Shown here in pieces: positions 50,101 to 61,112 of a stretch of DNA of 64,000 bases. Every line of letters begins with the position of its first letter. The stretch's first letter is position 1. The translations under genes and the position numbers were made by a program. This stretch comes from Blastobasis lacticolella (lineage: Eukaryota; Arthropoda; Insecta; Lepidoptera; Blastobasidae). The stretch spans positions 12,120,501-12,184,500 of the forward strand of contig LR990046.1 in NCBI GenBank assembly GCA_905147135.1. Reading direction: 5' to 3'. The notes beneath the pieces are model-generated. The model was not told the origin of the DNA. It was given only the letters and a program-made list of their open reading frames with translations, and searched no databases.

Positions 50101-53100
50101 ATTGTAGGTACTTACATGAATTTTTATCGGAATCTGAAGTGGAATCCGAGAAATTCGCCACTTTGTGACATCGTAGGGTTTTTGCTTTTTCTTTTAAAAT
50201 ACCGAATCTTGTTTTCGGCGCTGCGTTTCTACTTTTGAAATAAAATTTTAACAATTTGTTGTGCACCACGTGTGCACGATGTGCTCGCTACCTCGCACGA
50301 AAAAGGAATGACGTAAAAATGGCGGCTGGCTGTATCGATACGTAGGATCGAAAAAAAATGATCGATTGAAACAAATCGATTTTACTTTAAATAAACGTGC
50401 GAAGCTACCTTGTAGGCTAAAGGGACTACGTTGTGAATTATCTTATATCTGAAGAATGAAGCGACGAAATATAATTATTATATGTGTTGAAATCTCTTGA
50501 CCGTTACTGCATAATTACATTCCCACTATCACTCCAACAGAGGGAATCCAGCGGTGTCCGCGTGGCGTTCATACCCAACACGGAAGGCGTGTCGGGCGAC
50601 CAGTCCTTAAACAAGGTGGTGTTGGCCGCGCTGACCGCACTCGAGCCGCCCAAGGCGACCAAGTACGTCGCCCAGTTGCTAGAGAACGAGGGCTGCCATG
50701 AGAGACAGGACTGCGATATATTGGTGAGTGAACTGAATATCAATGAGGGTGTTTGGAGTGATAAACGGACACTCATGTTTTAATATCCCCATTTATATGA
50801 CAGTTGCATAATGCGTAATGCGTAATGTTCCAATTTCATATTCGAAAACAGTCGTTTGAGGGTACACTTTTTTCACGCCAATATATAAAAATTTTAAAAA
50901 TTACATTTCGATACAGCATTTCCCATACTATTTTCAATACAACTGTAAAATTTTATAGACTCGTGAAAAAAATTCACTCCTAAACGACTATTTTCGAGTA
51001 TGCATTGTTAACATTACACTGATTGTGGAAAAAAACAATTCCACTTAATCCCGACCCCGCCCACAGCCGGAACTAGTACCCCAGCTCAACAAGTACGCGT
51101 GGGTGCTGAAGGCGGCGCGTGTGTTGTGCGCCCGCAGTTTGCGCCTGCGCGGCGGGGAAAGAGCCGTGGTGCACAACGCACGACACCTGGGCCCACTCGC
51201 CGACCCCTTCACACTTGACGACTTCGCGTTGCTTGAACGGTATGTGGTGTCGACGTTTACAAACCCCCACTGTCACTGAATTGTGTCCATTGATTGTGAA
51301 GGCGCGAGTCGATCGAGTATAAGAAAAATTCCAGTTTGTAGTTCCACAAAACGATGGTCTGCATGTGCACAACATTGAACAATCTTTTTTCTTTTTTTAG
51401 TCTCTTAGCTTCTACTATCGTAGCGATAGTAGATAGGTTGTGTACGGGCCGACCAACGTTTTGTGGGTCTCTGAACGTCTACTGTCGCTACAAAGTGGAG
51501 CTTTTCATGTACTCGATGACGTAGCATAACCTACGGCGCCCTCACAGTCTATTTTCAGGAAAGAGGTCCCGCGAGAGACCCAAAGCGATGGATTAGATCC
51601 GGACGCGAGCGGCTTACGTTACGACGTTATTGATGCCGAAGATCGGGCAAAGTGTATAAGAAAAAGTAGGAAAGCGGAACCTGGCAGAAGCCGGGATTGA
51701 GCGCTGGGATGATAATGATTATGATAATGATTATGATAATGATGGTGATGATAATAAACCGCCGCCGACGGGAACTTGCGTACAAGGCGAGACGCGACCG
51801 TACTGTTCACACGCGAGCCCTGTGCGTGCGTTGCTTCGCGTTTTGTATAGTGTCTTACCAGTATCAAGCAATTTAGATAGCTTAAGGCGGAGACGCTTAC
51901 GTGATTTCACGGGTTGACGTGACGGGTTTTCGTGATTTCAAAATCCAACAGATGGCGCTAGTGAGAAGTAACGTCCGTTGTCAAAATTCTGCTGTACGAT
52001 TGGACAGAAACAACTACTGTAAATTGACATATAGCCAATGGCAAGAATTTATTTTGACATCAGACCTCACGTCTCTGTAGCACCATCTGGAATCGTGAAA
52101 ACTCAAACAAATCACTAGATTGTAGGCTTCATACTTTTTAGTCATACATGAAGCTTTTTGAAACTTGCAAAAACTTGTATAATTAAATCAAAAGTCTTCA
52201 GAAAATAATCGTTTAAGTATCCGAAAGTATCGGAAACCGATATTAACGCGCTTCCTTTTGTTTCTTGTAGATATAGCAGCGGCATGTACGGCGACAAATT
52301 GTCAGATGTTTTAGACAAGAAAAAGTCATCTAAAAACGACGACACCGACGAATATGGTTAGTAAACGTTCACTTATTTTCATTAGCTCTTGTCTCCCAAT
52401 AATTACTTGAACTCATTCACACATCGGGGCAAGCAAGCTTCGACCCTACTCACCTCTCAATAGTGGCGACTCTTGTTTTCAATACCAGAAAATACTTAGA
52501 CGCTAATATTAAACAGTGCGATTGAGAATACCAGCCATCCTATTTGCCTCTCTCATACGTCTATACGTCATCGAGTCAAGAAAAGATCCACTTTGTAGCG
52601 ATAGAAGGCGTTTAGAAGAACCACAAAACATTAGTCTACCCGTGCACAAACTGGTACAATTTTTTTTTCCAAATAGAATAGTGACTTTGATGTGGCTGAA
52701 AAGCGAAACTATCACATCAAAAAGACGAAGTTTAAATTGATTTAACCGACTATCTTTTTATTGATAAATAAAATATAGTAGTTTTGTGGGTCTCCTAAAT
52801 CTCTACTAACGCTACAAAGTGTAATTTTTATTGGGTTCGATGTCATAGGAAATCTACGGATTACAGTCTATAATCTAAATTCTCTCTTTTCCGCACCAGA
52901 GGACGACAGCGTGGACTTATCGAACGAGGACCGTCTGAAGGTGATATCGGTGTTGGCGTCGCGAAGCACCCGCGCTCGCACGCCGCTGCCCACCGGACTT
53001 AAGACCGACTATTCGGTCGTGGAGTTGCGGCCTCAGCACGACAACGAAGCCGCCATCGAGGTAGATATATTAGCTATTAGGTTTAGCCCGCGACTTTGCG

Positions 53101-56100
53101 TAAAATTCGGTTTTTATGTTCCCGACCTGTTCCCGCCGGAATTATACTAAATTTTTGGGTGAATTATAGCTTGTTCTGGGTTGTAAGCTACAGTATTGTC
53201 AAATTTCATCAGTCTGTTGAGTAGTTTTGGCGTGATGGAGTAACAACATCCATTTACGAAATTAGTAGGATAAGTTGGAAGTGGGTTAGTGGGACTGCTA
53301 TATCGCGATCACAAGACATCCCACAGGAGGCTTAAGAAGCGATGGAGTAATATGGCCGAGTCGCTATGCCCGGATGCTTAAGACCGGGCGAAGTGGAGGA
53401 AGATTAGTGTTCTTTTAATTAATTTTTTATTTTTACAATTTTCAAAACTTATTTACTACTAGCTTTTGATCACGACTTCGTGTGCGTAGAAATCGTTGTT
53501 AGACCGTTAATTTTTTTGCCGAGCGACCATTTTAAATGACCTCTCTAATGTATGAAAGCTACTATGAACTGTATGAAATTCATAGTTAGGAATAATAGTA
53601 ATTAATGCCACAGCCCACACCCCTACACAGGCTACTTTTTTAACAAAGAGGTACTACTTTTTGGCGGACACACCCTCGCCTGGACTTATTGGTTACGACG
53701 AGACAGAGATAAGAGAGAGAGTAACGAGCGAGACATTGAACTGCCGTCTTTTACCTTAGATCGTGGCGGTAGTGGACCCGGCTTCGACGGCGGCTCAGCG
53801 TCTCGCGCCGCTTCTATTAGTACTGCGACGGGTGTTCAATTGCCACGTTAAGCTGTTCATGAATCCGCAAGACAAGAACTCTGACATGCCACTCAAGAGG
53901 TAAGTCCGTTGTGTAAGTTGAGGTAAGGCGACTTGATCAAATGCATACATATGCTGTTATCGACATAGCGTGGTGGGCTGCGGAGTCAGCTTAGTAATAG
54001 AGTAATCATCGGAACTGACTAATAATCGTCTTAAATGTGGATCGATGTGTATTCTTTAATCTCCGTGTCAGTGGATAGACACCATTGATTACGGCTCTAT
54101 TTGAGTAGGCTGTTCCTAAATCAAAACTTTTAATGGCAAACTTGCCCTGTACTTTTTCTGAAATTCTGTAGTTTTAGATCACATGTCCTGTTAAATGAGC
54201 GCATAGGATACCAATCACCCTAAGTCCCTAATCATCTGCATTTTATTTTGTTCCATCTTTAACAAACTTTCGATCAAGTATCCATAAATTCTCTAAATCG
54301 TAGGCGTGCGTTTGGTTCGCCACCCCTATCCTAGATAGTCATGTTCCATCTTCGGCTGCATCATTACTTACCATCAGGTGAGATGGCGGTGAATTGCATG
54401 GCGTGCATAAAAAAAATCCGTACCTAGCTCAAGTTTTTTTCCCCAGCTTCTACCGCTATGTGTTGGACGCAGAGCCTCAGTTCACGTCAAGTGGCGCAGC
54501 CCTTGGCCCGCTAGCGAGGTTCGCGCGACTGCCCCACGCGCCTTTGCTGTCTATGGAACTCCGCACACCTCCCAACTGGCTCGTCGAGTGCGTCAAGTCG
54601 GTCTACGATTTGGATAATATACGGCTTGCAGACGTCGACACCGTGGTTCATAGGTGAGTGGTTGGCCAGTGAAATTCCTAAGGCGAAATGCTAAGAGGCT
54701 GGGAACGTGAAAGTATTCGCGGTTTCGAAATGCAATAGATGGCGCTAGTGAGAAGTAAGGTCCGTTTTCGAAACATTGCAGTGCTATTGGACTGAAACAA
54801 CTGTTGTTAAATAACCGATCTATTCTAACCAATAGCAGGGCTTTATTTTAACATAAGACGTCACATCTTAGTAGCGCCTTCTAGAATCGCGAAAACTTTC
54901 ATTAGTGTTGCCAAATATCGATAGCCGAACTTGAACATGATATTTAATATCGATACTACCGGCAATATCGATAGCATTGATTAATTGAGATGCAATTTAA
55001 ATTACTATCGATGGCATTGATGCGTATGAATACTATCGATAACCTGTCGGATACTATTATGTTAAAATTCCACATCGTATTGTCCACAGTGAATTCGAGT
55101 TGGAATACCTGTTACTGGAAGGCCACGCGTGGGACACCACTCTCGGTACGCCGCCGCGCGGCCTACAGCTAGTACTAGGCTCCCGAAATCAGCCGGAGTT
55201 GATGGACACCATAGTGATGGCAAACCTCGGATACTTCCAGCTGAAGGCCAACCCAGGCGCCTGGATACTGAGACTGAGACCGGGACGTTCCGAGGAGATT
55301 TACGAAATCGTCGGGTAAGTGTAAAAACGAATGTTATTTTGTTAGTGGTTTTTCGTCTATGATTTTGTACTTGTTACTTTTGATCAGACACAAAATACCG
55401 CCTTCATGTACCTATTGTAAAAATACTAGTTTTTGCTCGCGTGGAAATAGTTTTTATGACTGTTGAGCTTTTGCCCGCGTTGTCACGCGGGCATTACCCG
55501 AATTAGATGAACATGGCTTAAATTATACTCTGGATTTCAAGGTACCAAACTTTAAAAACCGAATTAAAAGCTTTTCAGTAGTTTTTACGTGAAACGCGAA
55601 TAGACAACCAGACACAAAAGGCTTAGTTACGTCCCAGAATCCTATCCCGACAAAGTTTTCTGAAACATCTTCAATATCCAGACACAGTTTTCTTACAGTT
55701 TATAATAGTATACATACCTCTAACTAAATAGTTCCTAATCCCCATGCAACGATTTAGCAAGGGATTGCTTAATCCACACATATATTACGCCCACCTCATA
55801 TCATCGTCATCACGCGCACAAATCTATCCGCTGTTGTATATCTGTCACCACTTTGTATATCTTTATCACCTTTTAAATTATCGAGCGATTTTCAGGCACG
55901 AGAACACCGACACGCCGGCGGGCAGCGGGGACATCCAAGTGCTGATGAGTTCGTTCCGCAGCCACGTGATCAAGTTACGCGTCAGCAAGAAGCCAGACAA
56001 ACAGAACCTAGACTTGCTTGTCGAGAACGAAGATGCCAACTCTGGCGGAATTTGGAACTCCATTGCGAGGTATTTTTTATTTTTTCTCCAGATCTCCTCG

Positions 56101-59100
56101 TTATTCGGGTCGTTATTTGATTTTGGATTTTGTTAAGAGACGAACTGGCTATAAAGGAAAAGATCTAGAAGACAAATTCAAAATTTAAATTTTCCTGTTT
56201 ATATTTCTGTGTAGTTATTTTCCCGCTAAACAGAATATTTTTTCTAATTGTTGTAACTTATTTGAAGCATTTAAAAAGATAAATGTGAAAGCGTAGATAT
56301 AACAGAACTGACTCGCAGCTTACTTCCAGCAAAGTTGCGAAAATTATAGGAACGATATTTTAACAAAAAAATTTGAGCGTAGATAAAGTAGTGTATGCAA
56401 CTGCATATAATTAGGTATTAAAACACTTGTGTCAAACTATTATCATACTCGGCTACGCCTCGTATAACAAGCAGACACTCATGTTTTAATACACCCTTTT
56501 ATATGACAGTTGCATAAACTAACGACAAATTAGCGACAGCGAAGAACTGCTGTCAAAATAAAGTTCTGTCATTGGCTAGAATGTATTTCACTGTTGTGTC
56601 TGTCCAATAGTGCGTCAGTATTTTGACAAAGAACGTCACGTTTCAGTATCATCATCTGGTGGATTTTGAAATCGGGAAAATCCTAATTAAGAGACCTGCG
56701 TATGTTGACCCATTAGCCCTCTGTCAAGTCTAGTCAAGTCTATATTTTGCCAATCTACTAGAAGCTTATTTCCTTCTTAGCTCTTTCGGCGGCGGCGGCG
56801 ATGAAGTGGATAGCCAGGACGAGACAATCAACATATTTTCGGTCGCGTCCGGCCATCTTTACGAGCGGTTCATCCGGATTATGATGCTATCTGTACTGAA
56901 AAACACAAAGTCGCCCGTCAAGTTCTGGTTCCTAAAAAACTATTTGAGTCCATCGCTCAAGGTAAGAGCCTGCTACTGAAATCCCAGTAAAACTTTTATT
57001 TCTAAATTTATTACATACTCATCATCGTCATCATCTCGGCGTGTATTAAAAGTATTAAATTAAAAAAAAATTAAATAAAGTGAAGGAAAAAGTATTTAGT
57101 ATCAGTGAAACTAGCTTTATTGGAATTTATCGGCAACCACATGACCAAAATCATATTCAAACATAAATGCCATAAAAATGATCTTTCCAATGAGGCTAGT
57201 TTGACTGACGCTAAATACTTTTTTCATTATTTTATGTCATTTTAAAATGGCCTCTAAAAACAACAACTAATGTAACACATTTTGAAGGTTTCCTACCGCG
57301 TACCTTTATTACAAAGGTATGCGGTAGGAAACCCGGAACATATTTTTAAAATGTCTGATAATAACTGCGATAGTTTTAACTTTATGTTTACTAATAATCA
57401 TACCTCTACCCCAGGACATCCTGCCATACATGGCCCGTGAGTACGGTTTTGAGTATGAGCTAGTACAGTACCAGTGGCCGCGCTGGCTGCAGCGCCAACG
57501 CGACCGCCAGCGCACCATCTGGGGGTACAAGATACTGTTCCTCGACGTACTGTTCCCACTGCAAGTGAAGAAGATCATCTTCGTCGATGCCGATCAGGTG
57601 GGTTGCTGGGGTGTACTTTTTGAGGGTTGTAACAGAGGGCGCCTGCGTGCTTTCGAGACCGGGTGGGTTGGATGGTTGTGCTATTTTGTTTTGTTTGTTT
57701 TGACTGTGGTTTGGTTCACTTCTTTAACTTTTATTTTCTTTTTATGAGTTTTCACTTTAACCGCAGTGAACAGATTTTTGCCACCTTAGTCTCTAGGCTC
57801 CCGAGTACATCTGACAGAAAATTTAACGAATTATAATCCGCGTCATGAAAGAAGAGACTTGTCAAATGCTGCCATTCGGCAGGGGAGGATAGAGGGAATT
57901 TCGCGCCGGTAATAGTCTACTGCGCAAGTCGAACCATGTGACCCGCCAAGTCTCTTCTTGCATGACATTAGTTATAACTCATCTTGAGTTATTAGCTGTA
58001 AATAATGTTATTGGTTCGTCTAATAAACCATTAGTTCAACCATGAAAATGGTTGGGTGCAACGAATGTTGGGCCACTTGCAAGAATAAACTATACTTTTG
58101 TGATTTTTTTCTTCTACTGCACGAATATATCCTCGAGTTATGCAAATTTATAAAATTTCGGTTAACGTATCTATAAATAACCAATGCGCCTATCTGTTTT
58201 CTTTGTTGTATTCACCTGACGCCATGTGGCTAAATATTGGTTTAATGATTAGATGTAAATTTTCTTATTCTTTGTAGGACATTAAATTATAGGCGATGAA
58301 GTGGTGGTCAAGTTCCCGACTGTATTCTTTATATAATGTTGTATTTCCTCACAGATCGTACGAGCGGATCTAAAGGAATTGGTTGACTTGGACTTGGGCG
58401 GCGCGCCGTACGGCTACACTCCCTTCTGCGACAGCCGGAAAGAGATGGAAGGTTTCAGGTGAGATAGTTGAGGGCGACCTTGAATATATCAAAATGGCTT
58501 TAAAACCAGAACAAAACCAAAGACGAAATTTAAATCACTTAAGAAGTAGGACTTACAACATTTTGACGATTATTGTCTGCCTCCTTTTCGCATAACGGAG
58601 TTTACGTGTATTTTAAATGGCAATACTCAACCGTGACGTCATGGTTTTATATCGCTCGCTCTGTCTAATTATAAATTTCAAACGTTCATATCTTGCTTAT
58701 TTTGAAGATATTTTAAAACCAATTTTACTTTCCAAAGCTATCAAATTAAACATTTAAAAAACTCAGCCATCAGGCCTATTATTAAAATCTGTTCAACTGT
58801 TCATAGGATTACCAAATCCTCATCCAAACTTACAAACCTAACATCCGCAACACACCTGCAGGTTCTGGAAGCTGGGCTACTGGCGGAACCATCTGCAAGG
58901 CCGTAGCTACCACATCAGTGCCTTATACGTGGTGGATCTGAAGCGGTTCCGGCGGATCGCGGCCGGCGACAGGTTGCGTGGACAGTATCAGGCCCTCAGC
59001 CAGGACCCCAACAGTCTGAGTAACTTGGGTAAGTGTTGAGTGTAGCGACAGCTATCACTCCTATTGGGAAGCTTAATAATACTCTATGTAATAAGTAGGT

Positions 59101-61112
59101 ATACGAATTTGGCCGTTTGGTGTTCGGCGGAGTGGAATAGCACCAACCCCTTACATTAGGCGACTAATGTTTTTGAGGTAAAAGTTCTCGAGTCTCCGTA
59201 GGGTGAAAAATTGGCAGCAGCGTTTTCCATTTTTAAATGTACAACACTGCGATCTTCAACCCGCCTACCAAGAGTGGAGCCATAATATCCTTAATAAACT
59301 CCTTATGGGAGAGGCCCTAAGTCTTACGGTGGACTATTATGGGCTGTGATGATGATACGATTTTTATAACTACACTTAGTTTTATTGCGGCTTATACTTG
59401 CTTTTTGAATAGTTTTGCGAAGTTGCGGAGAAGTCGAGCTCGGCCCGTGGGCTATGACGCTACTGTCCTCTCCTAAATATTATCTGATAATTGTCGTCTT
59501 TGTTTTAGATCAAGATTTGCCCAACAACATGATCCATCAGGTGGCCATAAAGTCCTTGCCTCAGGAGTGGCTATGGTGCGAGACTTGGTGCGATGACGGA
59601 TCCAAGAAGTACGCGAAAACCATTGACTTGGTAAGTTTTGATTATTATCGTTCAAATATGAAACTAGATGTTAACGTGAGAATACCTTGTAGAAGAGGCA
59701 GAGAGCGAGAGTGATGGAGAACGAGAGAGAGAGAGAGAGCCATAAACCATCAGAGAAACACCAGTTCTTTTTATGTAGGTAGTCATTACAATACATGAAC
59801 CGTCTCCTCACTTGTCAAATTGGTTTAAGATATAAGGAGGTCAATAAGGAACTGCGCCAATCTAGTATCTATACCGTGACAGGGTACCAATTGGCTATCG
59901 AGACTGTTCAACCAGTCTCAGGGTCTCCATCGTCAACCTTGGTCAACCTCGATTTGCCAAGGGAAATTAGAAGGCAGACCTAACGATCGGCGACCTCGTT
60001 GTATTAAATTAAAAATAAACTCAAGGATATCCTTTACTTAGAAGCCAGTCTAATATCTGCTGTTTATTCCAACCGGCGAGGTGTTCATTGTTATTATTTT
60101 GTGCCCTCAACTTGTTACTGCCAACTTAGCTTTCTATTGTGTTGCGACCCGATTGGTCGAGGGGGGGGGGGGGGGGGGGGGGGGGCTAGGCCTGCCAACA
60201 ACGATTACTCAATATTTTCTTATCTCGAACGAACTGGAGCTTCAAAGTACGATGCTGTCACTGTCACATCCAGTTCCGGGAGCCTGCGTCGTGTGTTGCT
60301 CAACTTTAGTTATCGGTCTCGCAAGCACGCTGCCCTTAGACCACGGCCACTACTTCAACGTTTGCCACACGTAGCTAACTTCAAACTGTATGTTCGCAGT
60401 GCAATAACCCGATGACGAAGGAGGCGAAGCTCTCAGCGGCGATGCGCATCGTGCCCGAGTGGCGCGACTACGACGACGAGATCAAGGCGCTTCAGGCTCG
60501 CGTACGCCGCGGCCTATACCAGGCCAATGACGACGAACAGGTATGCAACGTCACATCATAGCACATCAACAGCTTTGAACTGTCCAAAACAGTTTTTTTT
60601 TATATTAGACAAGATAGGCATTTGACCGCCATCTCATCGTCATTTTACTAATTCTAATTATAAATCAGATAAAAGTGTAAAAAATGATTATCCATTTCAT
60701 TTTGAGTCTTAGATTTAGTTGATGTGAAATTAAAATTGAAGTTTTTGGAGGATTTCCCTTCTGGAATTAGATATCGATTTGTCATTACGGAGATATAATT
60801 TGGAATTTACCCTGAAAGAGCGGCGGAAGTTTCGAAATGTATACGAATATTTTTTTTACAGGAAATCGCAGATGACTTTAAGCCCGATAGCCATAACAGT
60901 AAGTACTTAAGCTAAGTAGTAAGCTTGCCTTTGCATTATAAACTGTACTATTATTTCCTGTAATGTTATAAATTGATGCAATAAAGAGATTACATACATA
61001 CATACATATTTTTCAGTTATAAAAATATGAAACAAAGTGTTCTCAAACACATTTTTAATTATCCTTTGCATTATTTTCAGGTAAAGAGCACAGCGAGCAT
61101 ACAGAGTTATGA
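35104..61112 (+). CDS. Uggt: UDP-glucose:glycoprotein glucosyltransferase, complete
   Basis: ER folding sensor that re-glucosylates misfolded N-glycoproteins for calnexin/calreticulin. 28 exons: 35104-35353, 35876-36129, 36274-36453, 37022-37212, 37408-37612, 39696-39909, 40642-40862, 42347-42556, 42764-42943, 43531-43727, 44469-44584, 44719-44867, 50541-50723, 51067-51239, 52271-52356, 52900-53060, 53760-53899, 54447-54653, 55090-55314, 55896-56069, 56781-56961, 57415-57597, 58355-58458, 58862-59028, 59509-59630, 60400-60540, 60862-60898, 61081-61112. The total of 4683 nt gives 1560 residues, normal for the family, with every junction phase-consistent. A signal peptide covers residues 1-20. 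Thioredoxin-like sensor domains follow ([29 protein letters not shown]). The GT24 catalytic domain runs from about 1255 ([15 protein letters not shown]), with the DxD motif D1357-A-D1359 in FVDADQ, then ISALYVVDL and [12 protein letters not shown]. The C-terminus is HTEL, an ER-retrieval signal. Confidence 0.97.
36615..36945 (+). mobile_element. C-terminal remnant of a non-LTR retrotransposon in UGGT intron 3
   Basis: Two offset frames read [11 protein letters not shown] and [18 protein letters not shown] ... [12 protein letters not shown], the conserved C-terminal block of many insect LINE polymerases. A frameshift separates them. Same strand as UGGT. Confidence 0.75.
38100..38780 (+). pseudogene. 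Decayed mariner-family transposase in UGGT intron 5
   Basis: Broken frames read [20 protein letters not shown] and [18 protein letters not shown], then FNQH, a Trp-containing stretch and a WFD-like tail. These match the catalytic DD34D/PYSPDL region and the end of mariner transposases. Several frameshifts make it inactive. No terminal repeats were identified. Confidence 0.75.
39070..39155 (-). repeat. Dispersed-repeat copy in UGGT intron 5
   Basis: Inverted relative of the 126-bp unit at 10716: CGGTTCTGCATTTTTGT, ATGAATCGTAGA and TTATGGGTGATAG appear in matching order. Confidence 0.65.
39990..40110 (-). repeat. Dispersed-repeat copy in UGGT intron 6
   Basis: Another inverted relative of the 10716 unit: CGGTTCTGCATTTTTGTTAC, GATGTTATTGGCGACAG and TTACCATCAGCTGGGCTG-type sequence. 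Confidence 0.65.
40905..41330 (-). mobile_element. Retroelement 3' region in UGGT intron 7
   Basis: Begins TTTTTTT then GTGGCAAGCAGGCTTACGG, AATGGTAAGCAGTCACCGCAGCC and a stretch with CACGCGTTGCCGACCCC, recalled as the reversed 3' end of a lepidopteran LINE. No intact frame. Confidence 0.5.
41681..42325. mobile_element. Non-autonomous hAT-like element adjoining UGGT exon 8
   Basis: The 645-bp element starts TAGAGATGAAACGGATA and ends with the inverse, TATCCGTTTCATCTCTA (17-bp terminal repeats). A perfect 8-bp duplication, ataatttc, lies at 41673-41680 and 42326-42333. Many TATCCGG/CCGGATA motifs cluster near both ends. Exon 8 begins at 42347, so only 21 bp separate the element from coding sequence. 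Confidence 0.93.
43745..44030 (+). mobile_element. 3' fragment of the 27616-type non-LTR element in UGGT intron 10
   Basis: Reads [40 protein letters not shown] and [20 protein letters not shown], nearly the same as the C-terminal part of the element at 27616-29013 but on the plus strand. It starts within about 20 bp of the exon 10 donor. Confidence 0.85.
45215..45310 (+). mobile_element. tRNA-derived SINE head in UGGT intron 12
   Basis: A-box-like TGGGTCAGTTGG and perfect B-box GGTTCGATTCC with a good T-arm (CCGGG loop CCCGG). The acceptor strands do not pair, so it is a SINE head or tRNA pseudogene, not a functional tRNA. Confidence 0.65.
45422..45750. mobile_element. MITE with 68-bp near-perfect terminal inverted repeats
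   Basis: Arms 45422-45489 and 45683-45750 are inverse copies carrying TGATCAAACGAACTTCGCGA and GAGTCGCTTCATTCGAAGAT. Each arm includes the perfect 16-bp palindrome GAACTTCGCGAAGTTC. The interior 45482-45635 is the inverse of 50301-50450. Confidence 0.9.
46720..48180 (-). pseudogene. DIRS-like reverse transcriptase/RNase H remnant
   Basis: In minus-strand order: [23 protein letters not shown] then, after a frameshift, [25 protein letters not shown] with the catalytic [13 protein letters not shown]; an RNase H part with [31 protein letters not shown] and [10 protein letters not shown]; a further EWKLSD and [11 protein letters not shown] ... AIAVDA. This layout is that of DIRS1-type elements. 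The middle of the RT palm, with its first catalytic Asp, is deleted and there are at least three frameshifts. No tyrosine recombinase was found. Only a fossil of the polymerase remains. Confidence 0.8.
49430..50045. repeat. Degenerate minisatellite with a GTTGATTCTCGACCAAC core
   Basis: Repeats of TCGTGTTG(G/A)(T/C)TCTCGACCAAC followed by (A/C)TCCAGGT or CCCCAGG occur about ten times. Two 90-bp units at 49469-49558 and 49559-49648 are essentially identical, pointing to a recent duplication. The core is a partial palindrome (GTTGGT ... ACCAAC). Open frames here are by-products. Confidence 0.85.
51555..51760 (+). mobile_element. Non-LTR element 3' end with (GATAAT)n tail
   Basis: Contains a degraded basic-tail coding segment (CGAGAGACCCAAAGCGATGG), AGGAAAGCGGAACC ... 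CAGAAGCCGGGATTGAGCGC, then a GATAATGATTAT-type tail at about 51708-51757. It belongs to the family of 27616-29013. A related scrap is at 53320-53405. Confidence 0.75.
51930..52108. repeat. MITE family A, copy 2
   Basis: Ends GGTTTTCGTGATTTC and GGAATCGTGAAAAC are inverted. It shares CAGATGGCGCTAGTGAGAAG, the GGACAGAAACAACT segment and TATTTTGACATCAGAC with copy 3 at 54708. In UGGT intron 14. Confidence 0.7.
54708..54901. repeat. MITE family A, copy 3
   Basis: Left GTGAAAGTATTCGCGGTTTC and right GAATCGCGAAAACTTTCAT are inverted. The core ATAGATGGCGCTAGTGAG matches copy 2. In UGGT intron 18, starting about 55 bp after the exon 18 donor. Confidence 0.7.
56520..56695. repeat. MITE family A, copy 4
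   Basis: Related interior (TGTCAAAATAAAGTTCTGTC, GTCTGTCCAATAGTG, ACGTCACGTTTC) and right end CATCTGGTGGATTTTGAAAT. The left end is poorly preserved. In UGGT intron 20. Confidence 0.55.
57270..57385. mobile_element. Hairpin MITE (family B, short copy) in UGGT intron 21
   Basis: A tight hairpin: GGTTTCCTACCGCGTACCTT and AAGGTATGCGGTAGGAAACC with a 6-bp loop, then TTTTAAAATGTCTGATAATA and CTGCGATAGTTTT, the same terminal sequence seen inverted at the left end of the 9427 copy. It ends about 35 bp before exon 22. Confidence 0.8.
60161..60185 (+). repeat. Run of 25 guanines in UGGT intron 25
   Basis: An uninterrupted G tract, on the transcribed-sense strand, about 215 bp before exon 26. It can form a quadruplex. 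Its exact length is uncertain because sequencing of such runs is error-prone. Confidence 0.9.

Larger units (their letters stand above)
45751..50473. mobile_element. 4.7-kb block bounded by inverted repeats in UGGT intron 12
   Basis: The left end, TATATTTCGTCGCTTCATTC and on for 47 bp, is inverted at 50427-50473. The outer MITE at 45422 ends exactly where this block begins and shares sequence with its right end. Inside are a decayed DIRS-like polymerase (46720-48180), a GC-rich stretch (48350-49100) and a minisatellite (49430-50045). No DNA transposase frame is seen, so it may be a non-autonomous transposon that captured other elements, or two family members flanking unrelated DNA. Confidence 0.65.
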
